In this document: one piece after another, positions 44,098 through 52,641 of the stretch | Layout of the letters: the number at the start of each line of letters is the position of its first letter | Numbering within the stretch: the first letter of the stretch is position 1 | DNA from: an uncultured Mucispirillum sp. | GTDB taxonomy: Bacteria > Chrysiogenota > Deferribacteres > Deferribacterales > Mucispirillaceae | Direction of reading: 5' to 3' | DNA: 64,000 nucleotides | NCBI GenBank assembly: GCA_944324465.1 | Contig: CALUWI010000010.1 | Coordinates: 47,808 to 111,807 of the forward strand | Position numbers and translations under genes: made by a program | The notes under the pieces: model-generated | Database searches by the model: none | The model's input: the letters and a program-made list of their open reading frames with translations, nothing else | Told to the model about the DNA's origin: nothing

Positions 44098-44637
44098 ATG
44101 AAATATTTAGCAGCATTAATTATTCCATTTTTTATTATGTCATGTGCCTTAGAAAAGGAAACAACAGATTATGTAAATGGTGTTTTCAATTATACTACAG
44201 CATCAGTTAAAATTGACAGTGTAACTAATGGTTCAAATATATATGCTTTTCCACCTGCATGTATAAATTTTCTTAATGGTAGCGGTGTTATAAAATACAC
44301 TATTAAATCAAATGGACATTATGGTTCTGATGTAGATAAACTTATAGGAAAAAGTTATCTTCGCTTTGACAGAGCAAGATTGTATTTAAATGATATAGCA
44401 ATAGATATTGAAGTACCCCAAAATCTTACATACAATGATGCATTATCAAAAGATTTAATTCTTACAAAAGGTATGATAGATGCTGCACAAATTACTGACG
44501 GTACATATCGTCTTGAAATAGAAATGGTTGCAAGTGAATTTAATGATGATGGATATAGTACTGGTGCATTAAGTAACACATTTTCAGGTTATTTTGGTGA
44601 TGTAATTATTTCTTCTATAGGTCAAGGCTGCCAGTAA
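44098..44637 (+). CDS. Small lipoprotein of unknown function
   Basis: A 179-residue predicted lipoprotein. Signal MKYLAALIIPFFIM runs into the lipobox SC (Cys16), then ALEKETTDYV. The rest looks like a beta-sandwich (VKIDSVTNGSNIYAF, GKSYLRFDRARLYL, DGTYRLEIEMV). AAGGAG lies 7 nt before the ATG. It stands alone between two terminators. I do not recognise a family. Confidence 0.72.
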   Translation: MKYLAALIIPFFIMSCALEKETTDYVNGVFNYTTASVKIDSVTNGSNIYAFPPACINFLNGSGVIKYTIKSNGHYGSDVDKLIGKSYLRFDRARLYLNDIAIDIEVPQNLTYNDALSKDLILTKGMIDAAQITDGTYRLEIEMVASEFNDDGYSTGALSNTFSGYFGDVIISSIGQGCQ

Positions 44638-44651
44638 AAGCAGCCTTTTTA
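44624..44651 (+). terminator. Terminator overlapping the end of the lipoprotein gene
   Basis: AAGGCTGC (44624-44631) pairs with GCAGCCTT (44640-44647), followed by T5. The left arm lies within the last codons, so the stop codon sits in the loop. Confidence 0.82.
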
Positions 44652-44733
44652 TTATTTTCTTATATAACTTATTCATAAATTTCATATTTCTATCTTATTT
44701 TATTTTCTGCTTTTCTTTTTTCTAAAAATTATA

Positions 44734-44750
44734 TATAATACATTTGTTCG
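44734..44750 (+). promoter_or_regulatory. -10 box with overlapping Gram-positive-type SOS box
   Basis: A TATAAT (44734-44739) overlaps AATACATTTGTTCG (44737-44750). The latter matches 10 of 14 positions of the Bacillus-type LexA box CGAACATATGTTCG, with the right half GTTCG intact and the left half degenerate. It lies 25 nt before the Y-family polymerase gene, where an SOS box would be expected. Confidence 0.4.
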
Positions 44751-44775
44751 ATAATTTTATTTATTGGAGAAAGCT

Positions 44776-46278
44776 GTGGCAGAAAGTATATATTTATGTA
44801 TAGACTTAAAATCTTTTTATGCTTCTGTAGAATGTGTTGATTTAGGGCTTAACCCTATTACTACTAATCTTGTAGTAGCAGATAAATCTCGCAGTGAAAA
44901 AACCATATGCTTAGCAGTAACTCCAGCATTAAAATCTTTTGGCATTTCAGGCAGACCGCGGCTTTTTGAAGTAATGCAGCAGGTAAAAAATATTAATAAA
45001 GAAAGGCTTATGCGTTCGCCCTTTAAGCAGTTTACAGGTAAATCTTATAATATTACAGAACTGCAGCATAATCCAAGTCTGGCACTTGCTTTTATAGCAG
45101 CACCGCCAAGAATGGCTCATTATATAAAATACAGTACATTAGTTTATGAAATATATTTAAAATATATTGCCCCTGAAGATATACATGTCTACTCTATTGA
45201 TGAAGTGTTTATGGATATTACAAGTTATTTAAAAGTATATAATATTACACCTTATGAACTTGCAAAAATAATTGTGCAGGATATTTATAAAAAAACAGGT
45301 ATTACAGCAACAGCAGGTATTGGCACAAACTTATATCTTGCAAAAGTAGCACTTGATATAATGGCAAAATTTACAATGCCAGATGAAGACGGTGTCCGAA
45401 TAGCATATCTTGATGAAATGCTTTACCGTCATAAATTATGGGCACATAAGCCAATAACTGATTTCTGGCGTGTAGGCAAAGGGTATGCAGAAAAGCTTGA
45501 AAAATACGGTATATATACTATGGGTGATATTGCCAGATGTTCTGTAAGCAGTAATGATGTATATAATGAAGAACTGCTTTATAAACTTTTTGGTGTAAAT
45601 GCAGAACTTTTAATAGACCATGCCTGGGGTTATGAGCCATGTACTATGGCACATATTAAAGCATATAAGCCGGAAAGTAAAAGCATAGGTTCAGCACAAG
45701 TGCTGCACAGTCCATACACATGGGAAAAAGCACGCAATGCAGTAAAAGAAATGGCAGATATTTTATCCCTTGATTTAGTGGAAAAAGGACTTGTTACAAA
45801 TCAGATAGTTTTAACTGTTGGATATGATGTGGAAAACTTATCAAGAGATGATATGCAGGAATATAATGGTGAATTAAAAGTAGACAGGTACGGCAGAACA
45901 AAGCCAAAAAGTGCTCACGGCTCTATTAATTTAGAAAATTATACATCATCTACAAAAGATATAGTTGCATCAGTATCTTCTTTATATGACAGCATTGCTG
46001 ATAAAAACTTATGGGTTAGAAGGCTTAGTGTTGCATTTAACCATGTAATATCAGAAAACACATACCAGGCATCTCATAAGCCATTAACAATATTAGATTT
46101 TTTAGAAGAAGATATAAAGATAGATGATAAAAGCAGACTGAAAGAAAAAGATATGCAGAAAGCATTAATAGATATAAAAAAGCGGTTTGGTAAAAATGCA
46201 GTTATAAAAGGTATGAACCTTTTTGAAGGTGCTACTACAATAGACAGAAATAATCAAATCGGGGGACACAGGGCATAA
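44776..46278 (+). CDS. Y-family DNA polymerase (UmuC/UvrX type)
   Basis: Translesion polymerase of 500 residues. N-terminal IYLCIDLKSFYASVECVD carries the first catalytic Asp, YSIDEVFMDIT the second acidic pair, and GITATAGIGTNLYLAKVALDI the finger/palm region (as GIGTNLYLAKVA). The little-finger part follows. Its type is that of UvrX/YqjW of Firmicutes, which lack UmuD and pair with a YolD protein. The best start is the GTG at 44776, with GGAG 6 nt upstream; the TTG 12 nt earlier lies on that ribosome site. Its TAA stop shares a base with the next gene's ATG. Confidence 0.9.
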   Translation: MAESIYLCIDLKSFYASVECVDLGLNPITTNLVVADKSRSEKTICLAVTPALKSFGISGRPRLFEVMQQVKNINKERLMRSPFKQFTGKSYNITELQHNPSLALAFIAAPPRMAHYIKYSTLVYEIYLKYIAPEDIHVYSIDEVFMDITSYLKVYNITPYELAKIIVQDIYKKTGITATAGIGTNLYLAKVALDIMAKFTMPDEDGVRIAYLDEMLYRHKLWAHKPITDFWRVGKGYAEKLEKYGIYTMGDIARCSVSSNDVYNEELLYKLFGVNAELLIDHAWGYEPCTMAHIKAYKPESKSIGSAQVLHSPYTWEKARNAVKEMADILSLDLVEKGLVTNQIVLTVGYDVENLSRDDMQEYNGELKVDRYGRTKPKSAHGSINLENYTSSTKDIVASVSSLYDSIADKNLWVRRLSVAFNHVISENTYQASHKPLTILDFLEEDIKIDDKSRLKEKDMQKALIDIKKRFGKNAVIKGMNLFEGATTIDRNNQIGGHRA

Positions 46279-46697
46279 TGGATAATGACAGCTATAAATA
46301 TTATGGGGATATTATAAATATGCCACGCAGAGTATCTAATATCCATGCACCTATGAATATATTAAACAGAGCTGCCCAGTTTGCACCATTTTCTGCACTG
46401 CCTGGGCACAATGATGCAGTGAAAGAAACAGAAAGACTTACAGAAACATATTTGAGCCTTGATGATGAAGAAAAAGAAAGGATTAATAATATATTACAGA
46501 ATATTTTATATAATATTAATACAGTAAACCAAGTGTATGTAAAATATTTTATAGAAGATGAGAAAAAAAGCGGCGGCAGGTTTGTAAAAGTAACTGGCTG
46601 TATAAAGAAAATAGATACTTATAACAGGCTCATTATTATTGATAATATAAAAATACATATTGATGATATTGTAGATATAAGCATAGTGGAAGAATAA
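46278..46697 (+). CDS. YolD-like protein, partner of the Y-family polymerase
   Basis: Protein of 139 residues with the YolD family core MPRRVSNIHAPMNILNRAAQFAPFSALPGHNDAVKETERLTE (here as NRAAQFAPFSALPGHNDA). YolD proteins are the UmuD-like partners of Y-polymerases in Firmicutes. Its ATG overlaps the TAA of the polymerase gene (TAATG). Both genes are expected in one SOS transcript. Such a pair is unexpected outside Firmicutes and may have been acquired. Confidence 0.87.
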   Translation: MDNDSYKYYGDIINMPRRVSNIHAPMNILNRAAQFAPFSALPGHNDAVKETERLTETYLSLDDEEKERINNILQNILYNINTVNQVYVKYFIEDEKKSGGRFVKVTGCIKKIDTYNRLIIIDNIKIHIDDIVDISIVEE

Positions 46698-46832
46698 TAT
46701 AAAAGTTGTTACTATCTATTCTAAGCCTGATTTATAGGGCGAAGAATCTATAAAATACAAGCCTTTATTGGTTATAATAAACCAGGTGATTAAATGCTGT
46801 AAAAAATAGAAGTAAAACATTAAAAAATTATA

Positions 46833-46861
46833 TTGCATAAATATATTTAGTGTGTTATAAA
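46833..46861 (+). promoter_or_regulatory. Promoter of nikABCDE
   Basis: TTGCAT (46833-46838) and TATAAA (46856-46861) are 17 nt apart. The -10 lies inside the left half of the NikR-type operator, so bound repressor would block polymerase. Confidence 0.7.
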
Positions 46862-46880
46862 TCTTCTTAATCGTAACACA
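46851..46880 (+). promoter_or_regulatory. NikR-type operator
   Basis: Inverted repeat TGTGTTA (46851-46857), N16, TAACACA (46874-46880). Counted as GTGTTAY-N14-GTAACAC it is close to the NikR sites reported for Geobacter-type NikR. The site overlaps the nikA promoter, 16 nt upstream of the start codon. Confidence 0.75.
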
Positions 46881-46895
46881 ATAAAGAGGTATATG

Positions 46896-48452
46896 ATGAA
46901 GAAGTTTATAATCATTTTCTTTATTTTCTTATTATCCACAACAGTTTATGCTCAAGATGACAGCACATTGACTATTGCATGGCCTGTAAATGCTGGACCA
47001 GTAAACCCACACTTATATAATCCAAACCAAATGTATGCACAGACTATGGTATATGACAGCCTTGTTCGCTATACACCAGATGGTATGGAAGCAGCTTTGG
47101 CAGAAAGCTGGCATATAAGTGATGATGGCTTAACTTATACATTTAAACTGCGTAATGCAAAATTTTCTGACGGAAGCCCTGTTACAGCAGAAGCAGTTGT
47201 GATGAATTTTAATGCTGTTATGCAGAATAAAGCACGCCACAGTTGGATAGCATTAGTCAGCATGATAGAAAGTTTTTCTGCCAAAGATGATAAAACATTT
47301 ATACTAAAACTTTCAAAGCCTTACAATCTTACATTAAAAGAATTAAGTGTAGCCCGTCCTTTTAGAATACTTGCTCCAAATGGCTTTTTAGATAATAAAG
47401 ATACAAGCAAAGGTATAAAAGCACCTATTGGTTCAGGTCCTTGGAAACTGAAAGAAACAAAACTTGGTGAATATGATATATTTGAAAGAAATGAATACTA
47501 CTGGGGACAAAAGCCAAAATATAAATATGTAAAAGTTTTAGTACTGCCTGATGCAAACAGCAGAATAATTGCTCTTGAAACTGGTAAAATAGATATGCTT
47601 TTAGGGGAAGGCAGCTTTACTATTGAAAACTTTGTCCGCCTTTCTAAAAACAAAGATATTGCAGCCTATAAATCTGAGCCAAGAGTTACAAATATGATAG
47701 CATTAAATACTGCAAGAAATAACACAAAAGATGTAAATGTTAGAAAAGCAGTGATGATGGCAGTAAATAAAGATAATATTATAAAATATATTTTACTTAA
47801 TCAGGAAATAAAAGCAGAGCAGATATTTAATCCTGAACTTGAATACTGCAATGCAGGTATTATTCCTTATGAATATAATATTAATAAAGCAAATGAAATA
47901 TTAGAAAATGCAGGCTGGAAGAAAAAAGGCTTATATAGAGAAAAAGACGGTATTATTTTATCTATTGATATGCACTATATAGGTATAGACCCAAAGCAAA
48001 AGGCAATTGCAGAGATTATACAGGCAGATTTAATGCAGGCGGGTATTAAGCTAAATTTAGTGGCAGAAGAAAGCACTATTTTTTACAGCTTACAGGCAAA
48101 CGGCAGCTTTGATATGATATTTAATAAAACATGGGGACCGCCTTTTGACCCAGGCACATTTGCAGGCAGTATGAGAAAGCCATCACATGCAGATTATCAG
48201 GCACAAAGTGGTTTGAAAGAAAAAGCACATATTGATAATATTATAAGCGAATTAATTATATCAGATAATAATACATTTATTGCAGATAAATATAAAGAAA
48301 TGCTTAATATTTTCCATAATGAAGCAGTATATCTGCCTATCAGTTACGAGCTTGATTTAGCACTTGTAAGGAAAGACAAAGTAAAAAACTTTCAGTTTGG
48401 TAATATGGTAACAGAATTTATGCTGCACACATTGGAGCCTTATAATGATTAA
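46896..48452 (+). CDS. nikA: Nickel-binding periplasmic protein NikA
   Basis: Nickel(-chelate) receptor of the peptide/nickel class, 519 codons. Signal peptide MKKFIIIFFIFLLSTTVYAQ. The mature start is strikingly like E. coli NikA: LTIAWPVNAGPVNPHLYNPNQMYAQTMVYDSLVRY (seen as WPVNAGPVNPHLYNPNQMYA), followed by PFRILAPNGF, KAPIGSGPWKLKETKLGEYD and NEYYWGQKPKY. The start is taken at the second ATG (46896), 6 nt after AGAGG. It is the first gene of nikABCDE and overlaps nikB by 8 nt. Confidence 0.95.
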   Translation: MKKFIIIFFIFLLSTTVYAQDDSTLTIAWPVNAGPVNPHLYNPNQMYAQTMVYDSLVRYTPDGMEAALAESWHISDDGLTYTFKLRNAKFSDGSPVTAEAVVMNFNAVMQNKARHSWIALVSMIESFSAKDDKTFILKLSKPYNLTLKELSVARPFRILAPNGFLDNKDTSKGIKAPIGSGPWKLKETKLGEYDIFERNEYYWGQKPKYKYVKVLVLPDANSRIIALETGKIDMLLGEGSFTIENFVRLSKNKDIAAYKSEPRVTNMIALNTARNNTKDVNVRKAVMMAVNKDNIIKYILLNQEIKAEQIFNPELEYCNAGIIPYEYNINKANEILENAGWKKKGLYREKDGIILSIDMHYIGIDPKQKAIAEIIQADLMQAGIKLNLVAEESTIFYSLQANGSFDMIFNKTWGPPFDPGTFAGSMRKPSHADYQAQSGLKEKAHIDNIISELIISDNNTFIADKYKEMLNIFHNEAVYLPISYELDLALVRKDKVKNFQFGNMVTEFMLHTLEPYND

Positions 48453-49377
48453 ATATATTGTAAAAAGGCTTCTTCTTATTATACCTGTTATGCTTGCAGT
48501 ATCTTTTATTGTATTTACTGTGCTTAGGCTTGGACCAGTAGACCCTGCACAGGCATATCTTCTTAATTCAAGAATACCGCCAACAGCAGAAGCATTATCT
48601 GTTACAAGGGCAGAATTAGGGCTTGATAAACCTTTTTTTACTCAATATGCCTTATGGCTTAAAGGGGCAGTACAGCTTGATTTTGGTGTGTCTTATATGA
48701 CTAAACGAGATGCTTTTGGCGATTTAATGTATTATTTTCCAACTACATTAAAAGTAACATTTTTAGCTATGATAGTAGTTATAATTGTAAGTATTCCACT
48801 TGGTATATTAGGTGCAGTAAAAAAAGACAGTTTAGCAGATAAATTAATAAAATTTTTCTCATTTATTGGAGTATCTACCCCTAGTTTTTGGTTCGGTTTT
48901 CTGCTGATATATATATTTGCTTTAAAATTAAATATACTGCCACCATTTGGGTTAGAGGGAATTTCTAGCTGGATTATGCCTATTTTAACTCTCGGTTTAA
49001 TGTCAAGCGCTATTAATACCCGTATTACTAGAACCAGCTTTTTAGAGCATATAAATAACCGCTCTGTATGGTATTTAAAAGTAAATGGTGTGCATAAAAA
49101 TACTATTATGGGAAAATATGTGCTTAAAAACTCTATGCTTCCAGTGATTACTTCACTTGGTATGCATTTTGGTGAATTAATTGGCGGGGCAGTAGTGGTG
49201 GAAGTGCTTTTTGCTCTGCCTGGAGTAGGAAGATATGTTGTTTCATCTATTACTAACCATGATTACCCTGTTATACAGTGCTTTATGATACTTATGACTG
49301 GTGTATTTATAATAGTAAACTTAATAATAGACATAATATATGTTTATTTAAACCCTAAAATAAAATATGGAGCATAA
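48445..49377 (+). CDS. nikB: Nickel ABC transporter permease NikB
   Basis: Permease of 310 residues with six membrane segments. The N-terminus MIKYIVKRLLLIIPVMLAVS and LGLDKPFFTQYALWLKGA are typical of the DppB/NikB family, and the coupling region VNGVHKNTIMGKYVLKNSML plus GAVVVEVLFALPGVGRYVV follows. It overlaps nikA (8 nt). Assignment to nickel rests on NikA. Confidence 0.93.
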   Translation: MIKYIVKRLLLIIPVMLAVSFIVFTVLRLGPVDPAQAYLLNSRIPPTAEALSVTRAELGLDKPFFTQYALWLKGAVQLDFGVSYMTKRDAFGDLMYYFPTTLKVTFLAMIVVIIVSIPLGILGAVKKDSLADKLIKFFSFIGVSTPSFWFGFLLIYIFALKLNILPPFGLEGISSWIMPILTLGLMSSAINTRITRTSFLEHINNRSVWYLKVNGVHKNTIMGKYVLKNSMLPVITSLGMHFGELIGGAVVVEVLFALPGVGRYVVSSITNHDYPVIQCFMILMTGVFIIVNLIIDIIYVYLNPKIKYGA

Positions 49378-49378
49378 T

Positions 49379-50200
49379 ATGAAAGATAAAGGATTAATCA
49401 TACTTTTTTCATTACTTGCCATAATTATATTAAGTGCAGTATTTGCTCCTCTTATTGCTCCATACAGCCCTTATGATGTAGATATAACAAATAAATTTGC
49501 ACCTGTTACTTCCAGCCATATTTTAGGAACAGACCATTTAGGCAGAGATGTATTTTCAAGAATAGTATATGGTACAAGAATGTCTTTAATAAGTGTTTTA
49601 GCAACTATATTAATAGTGCTTTTACTTTCTTTAATAGTAGGAAGTATAGCAGGCTTTCGCGGTGGACTTTTTGACAGTATCTTAATGAGAATATGCGATG
49701 TATTCCTTACATTCCCTACATTTATACTCGCTTTATTTTTTATAGGTGTACTTGGTGTTGGGCTTATAAATGTAATTATAGCAATAGCATTAACCCACTG
49801 GGCATGGTATGCGCGTATTGTTAGAAGTATTGTTCTTGAAACAAAACAGAAAAATTATGTGATTGCTGCAAAATGTTTAGGTTCATCAAGGCTTAAAATA
49901 GTATTAAAGCATATTATGCCAAAGGTATTATCTCAGGTTGTAATTTTAGCTACATTAGATTTAGGTCATATGATGCTTCATGTGGCAGGACTCAGCTTTT
50001 TAGGTCTTGGAGTGCAGGCACCGACAGCAGAATGGGGTGTTATGATAAATGATGCAGCACCTTATATTAGAGAACATCCAGAGTTAATGTTATACCCTGG
50101 TATCTGTATATTTATTACAGTTGCGGTGTTTAACAGCATTGGCGAAAAATTAAGAGATAGGTATGATAAAATGCAGTACAGCAGAGAGGGTGAAATATGA
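49379..50200 (+). CDS. nikC: Nickel ABC transporter permease NikC
   Basis: Second permease, 273 residues. Markers are LAPLIAPYSPYDVDI, SHILGTDHLGRDVFSRIVYG, the coupling loop AAKCLGSSRLKIVLKHIMP and AGLSFLGLGVQAPTAEWG. The ATG at 49379 has GGAG 6 nt upstream; an ATG at 49367 inside nikB is less suitable. It begins 1 nt after the nikB stop and overlaps nikD by 4 nt (ATGA). Confidence 0.93.
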   Translation: MKDKGLIILFSLLAIIILSAVFAPLIAPYSPYDVDITNKFAPVTSSHILGTDHLGRDVFSRIVYGTRMSLISVLATILIVLLLSLIVGSIAGFRGGLFDSILMRICDVFLTFPTFILALFFIGVLGVGLINVIIAIALTHWAWYARIVRSIVLETKQKNYVIAAKCLGSSRLKIVLKHIMPKVLSQVVILATLDLGHMMLHVAGLSFLGLGVQAPTAEWGVMINDAAPYIREHPELMLYPGICIFITVAVFNSIGEKLRDRYDKMQYSREGEI

Positions 50201-50988
50201 GTGAAAAATTAATTAGCATTAATAATTTATCTGCTGGAACTAAAAATAATCAAATACTTTATAATATATCTTTTGATATAAATGAATGTGAAATAGTATG
50301 TCTTTTAGGTCAGTCTGGTTCTGGCAAAACTATGACAGCTCTTTCTATTTTAAATATGCTGCCATTAAATGTTATGCAGACTTCCGGCTCTATATTATAT
50401 GATAATAAGCCATTTAATGAAAATATGCGTGGCTCATTTATAAGTATGATTATGCAGGCACCTGCTTCATGTTTTGACAATGTTTTTACAATAGGTGCTC
50501 AGTTTAAAGATATATTGCTGTCTAATAATAAAGAATATTCTATAGAAAAAGTATGTGCTGCACTTGAAAAAGTGGAGCTTAAAAACCCACAGGATATTTT
50601 AAATTCATATCCTTTTCAGCTTTCAGGGGGTATGCTTCAAAGGGTAATGATTGCAATAGCTTTATCTCTTGAAAGTAAAGTTATTATAGCAGATGAACCT
50701 ACTTCTGATTTAGATATTACAGGTCAGAAAGAAATTATTGATTTAATATTAAAATTAAAAAAAGAAAATAAATCTGTGCTTATGATAACCCATAATCTTG
50801 CAGTTGCAAAAAGCTGTGCAGATAAAATTGCAGTTATGGAGCAGGGCAGAATTGTAGATATTTTTAATACAGATGAATTGTTGTCAGAAAACCGCCATAA
50901 ATATACAAAAGAACTTATTGCTGCAAATAACTGGCTGTATGCTAACAAGTGGAATATTGATTTAGGAGAAAATTATGCTGAAATGTGA
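50197..50988 (+). CDS. nikD: Nickel ABC transporter ATPase NikD
   Basis: First ATPase of the nickel importer, 263 residues. Walker A GQSGSGKTM, signature LSGGMLQRVMIAIAL, Walker B VIIADEPTSDLD and switch His MITHNLAVAK. It has GAGAGGG before the ATG and overlaps nikC (4 nt) and nikE (14 nt). The length is near E. coli NikD (254). Confidence 0.93.
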   Translation: MSEKLISINNLSAGTKNNQILYNISFDINECEIVCLLGQSGSGKTMTALSILNMLPLNVMQTSGSILYDNKPFNENMRGSFISMIMQAPASCFDNVFTIGAQFKDILLSNNKEYSIEKVCAALEKVELKNPQDILNSYPFQLSGGMLQRVMIAIALSLESKVIIADEPTSDLDITGQKEIIDLILKLKKENKSVLMITHNLAVAKSCADKIAVMEQGRIVDIFNTDELLSENRHKYTKELIAANNWLYANKWNIDLGENYAEM

Positions 50989-51730
50989 GAATATTACTAA
51001 AATATATAATGATAACAGCTGGTTTTCAAAAAAAGAAAGTATAAAAGTACTTGAAAATATTTCATTTCACTTAAAGCAGGGCAGAAGTATGGGGTTTGCA
51101 GGCAGAAATGGAGCAGGCAAAAGCACACTTATGCGTATAATTTTAGGGCTTGAAAAAGCATCAGAAGGTACTGTTACATTTATGGGCAAAAATATACACA
51201 GATTAAAATATAAGGAATTAAAAAATATATATAAAGATATGCAGGTAGTGTTTCAAGACCCGCAAAGCTCTATGAACCCCCAGTTTACTGTATATGATGT
51301 AATAAAAGAACCTGTTGAAAATTATTATAATTATACAAAAGATGAAATAAAAGATATTGTTCTTAATCTGCTTTCTGCAGTAAAGCTCAGCGAAGATAAA
51401 CTTTATAAGAATATTATGCATTTAAGCGGCGGGGAGCAGCAGAGAGCAGCTATAGCAAGAGCATTATCTGTGCAGCCTAAATTATTAATACTTGATGAAG
51501 CATTAAGCAGCCTTGATATGATAATACAGGCAGAAATTATTAAACTGTTAGAAGAATTAAAGGAAAAATACAGACTTTCATACCTTGTAATATCCCATGA
51601 TATAAGAATAATATTAAAACTGTGTGATGATATTATATTTTTAGAAAACGGTGTAATAAAAGATAGATTTTTAGTAGAGCAGGGTATAAATAACACAAGT
51701 GAAAGTTTTAAAAATATGATGATAGTATAA
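50975..51730 (+). CDS. nikE: Nickel ABC transporter ATPase NikE
   Basis: Second ATPase, 251 residues. Walker A GRNGAGKST, Q-loop VVFQDPQSSMNPQ, signature LSGGEQQRAAIARAL, Walker B LLILDEALSSLD and switch His VISHDIR. It starts inside nikD with AGGAG 7 nt upstream. It completes the importer, which would supply Ni for enzymes such as hydrogenase, urease or a LarA-type racemase, none of them in this window. Confidence 0.93.
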   Translation: MLKCENITKIYNDNSWFSKKESIKVLENISFHLKQGRSMGFAGRNGAGKSTLMRIILGLEKASEGTVTFMGKNIHRLKYKELKNIYKDMQVVFQDPQSSMNPQFTVYDVIKEPVENYYNYTKDEIKDIVLNLLSAVKLSEDKLYKNIMHLSGGEQQRAAIARALSVQPKLLILDEALSSLDMIIQAEIIKLLEELKEKYRLSYLVISHDIRIILKLCDDIIFLENGVIKDRFLVEQGINNTSESFKNMMIV

Positions 51731-51768
51731 TCAGAGTGTCGAAAAAATGTATTTTTTCGACACTCTGA
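51731..51768. repeat. Dispersed palindrome with CGAAAAAATGTATTTTTTCG core, copy 2
   Basis: Perfect 17-bp arms TCAGAGTGTCGAAAAAA (51731-51747) and its complement (51752-51768) around TGTA. It begins directly after the nikE stop. The 20-nt core is identical to the copy at 21869-21904, while the outer arms differ. Confidence 0.85.
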
Positions 51769-51787
51769 GCCTTTTAATAAGGGCTTT
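51767..51787. terminator. Terminator between nikE and speB
   Basis: AGCCTTT and AAGGGCT pair through seven bases around TAAT, followed by TTTAATTATTTT on the plus strand. Together with the adjacent palindrome it fills the 59-nt gap between these convergent genes. Confidence 0.6.
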
Positions 51788-51789
51788 AA

Positions 51790-52641
51790 TTATTTTGAAA
51801 CTGCAAGCAGCATTTCTCTTAATACTTTGCAGGCACATGCTGTTGATGCTCCGCTTGTATCAAGCATAGGGGAAAGCTCATTAATATCAAAAGCAACTAT
51901 ATTTCCTAAATTTTGGAAAAGCATAATTGCATTGATTAATTCTTTAAATGTAATTCCCCCAGCTTCTGGAGTGCCAGTTCCTGGAAATATAGAGCTGTCA
52001 AGCACATCTAAATCTATAGTAATATATACTGGCTTATTTTTAAGTTTTGCAATAATTTCATCTAATGTTTTCATATCAAACTTATTCATATAAGTATGAT
52101 TTTTTGCAAACTCAAATTCTCCCTTTTCACCGCTTCTTATACCAAACTGGAATATTTTATTATCGCCAACAATATCCCACACTCTGTGGAGCACAGTCGC
52201 ATGAGATAATTTTTCACCTAAATAATCATCTCTTAAATCTGCATGGGCATCAAAATGGATAATATGCAAATCTTTATATTTTTCTGCAACAGCCTGTACT
52301 GCACCAAGTGTTACTAAATGTTCGCCGCCTATCATAGCAGGTATTTTATTATCTTTTAAAAGTCCAGCCACATATTCTTTAATTATTGCAATATTTTTAG
52401 CAGGATTGCCAAAAACAAACTCTAAATCGCCGCCATCAAAAATATTATAATCTTCTAAATCTCTATCAAGATATGGACTATATGTTTCTATACCTATGCT
52501 TTCATTACGCATAGCAGCTGCTGCAAAGCGAGTGCCAGGTCTGTAGCTTGTAGTGCCGTCAAATGGAGCACCAAATATTACAATCTGGCTTTCTTCATAT
52601 TCATTATCACAGCCGATAAAAGTATGTATATTTTTATTCAT
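51790..52641 (-). CDS. speB: Agmatinase SpeB
   Basis: Ureohydrolase of 283 residues that hydrolyses agmatine to putrescine and urea. The Mn-binding motifs are GGEHLVTLG, HFDAHADLRDDY and TIDLDVLDSSIFPGTGTPEAGG (seen as IDLDVLDSS and PGTGTPEAGG). N-terminal FGAPFDGTTSYRPGTRFA is also family-typical. It is last of the speD-speA-speE-speB operon and overlaps speE by 8 nt. Confidence 0.94.
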   Translation of the reverse strand: MNKNIHTFIGCDNEYEESQIVIFGAPFDGTTSYRPGTRFAAAAMRNESIGIETYSPYLDRDLEDYNIFDGGDLEFVFGNPAKNIAIIKEYVAGLLKDNKIPAMIGGEHLVTLGAVQAVAEKYKDLHIIHFDAHADLRDDYLGEKLSHATVLHRVWDIVGDNKIFQFGIRSGEKGEFEFAKNHTYMNKFDMKTLDEIIAKLKNKPVYITIDLDVLDSSIFPGTGTPEAGGITFKELINAIMLFQNLGNIVAFDINELSPMLDTSGASTACACKVLREMLLAVSK

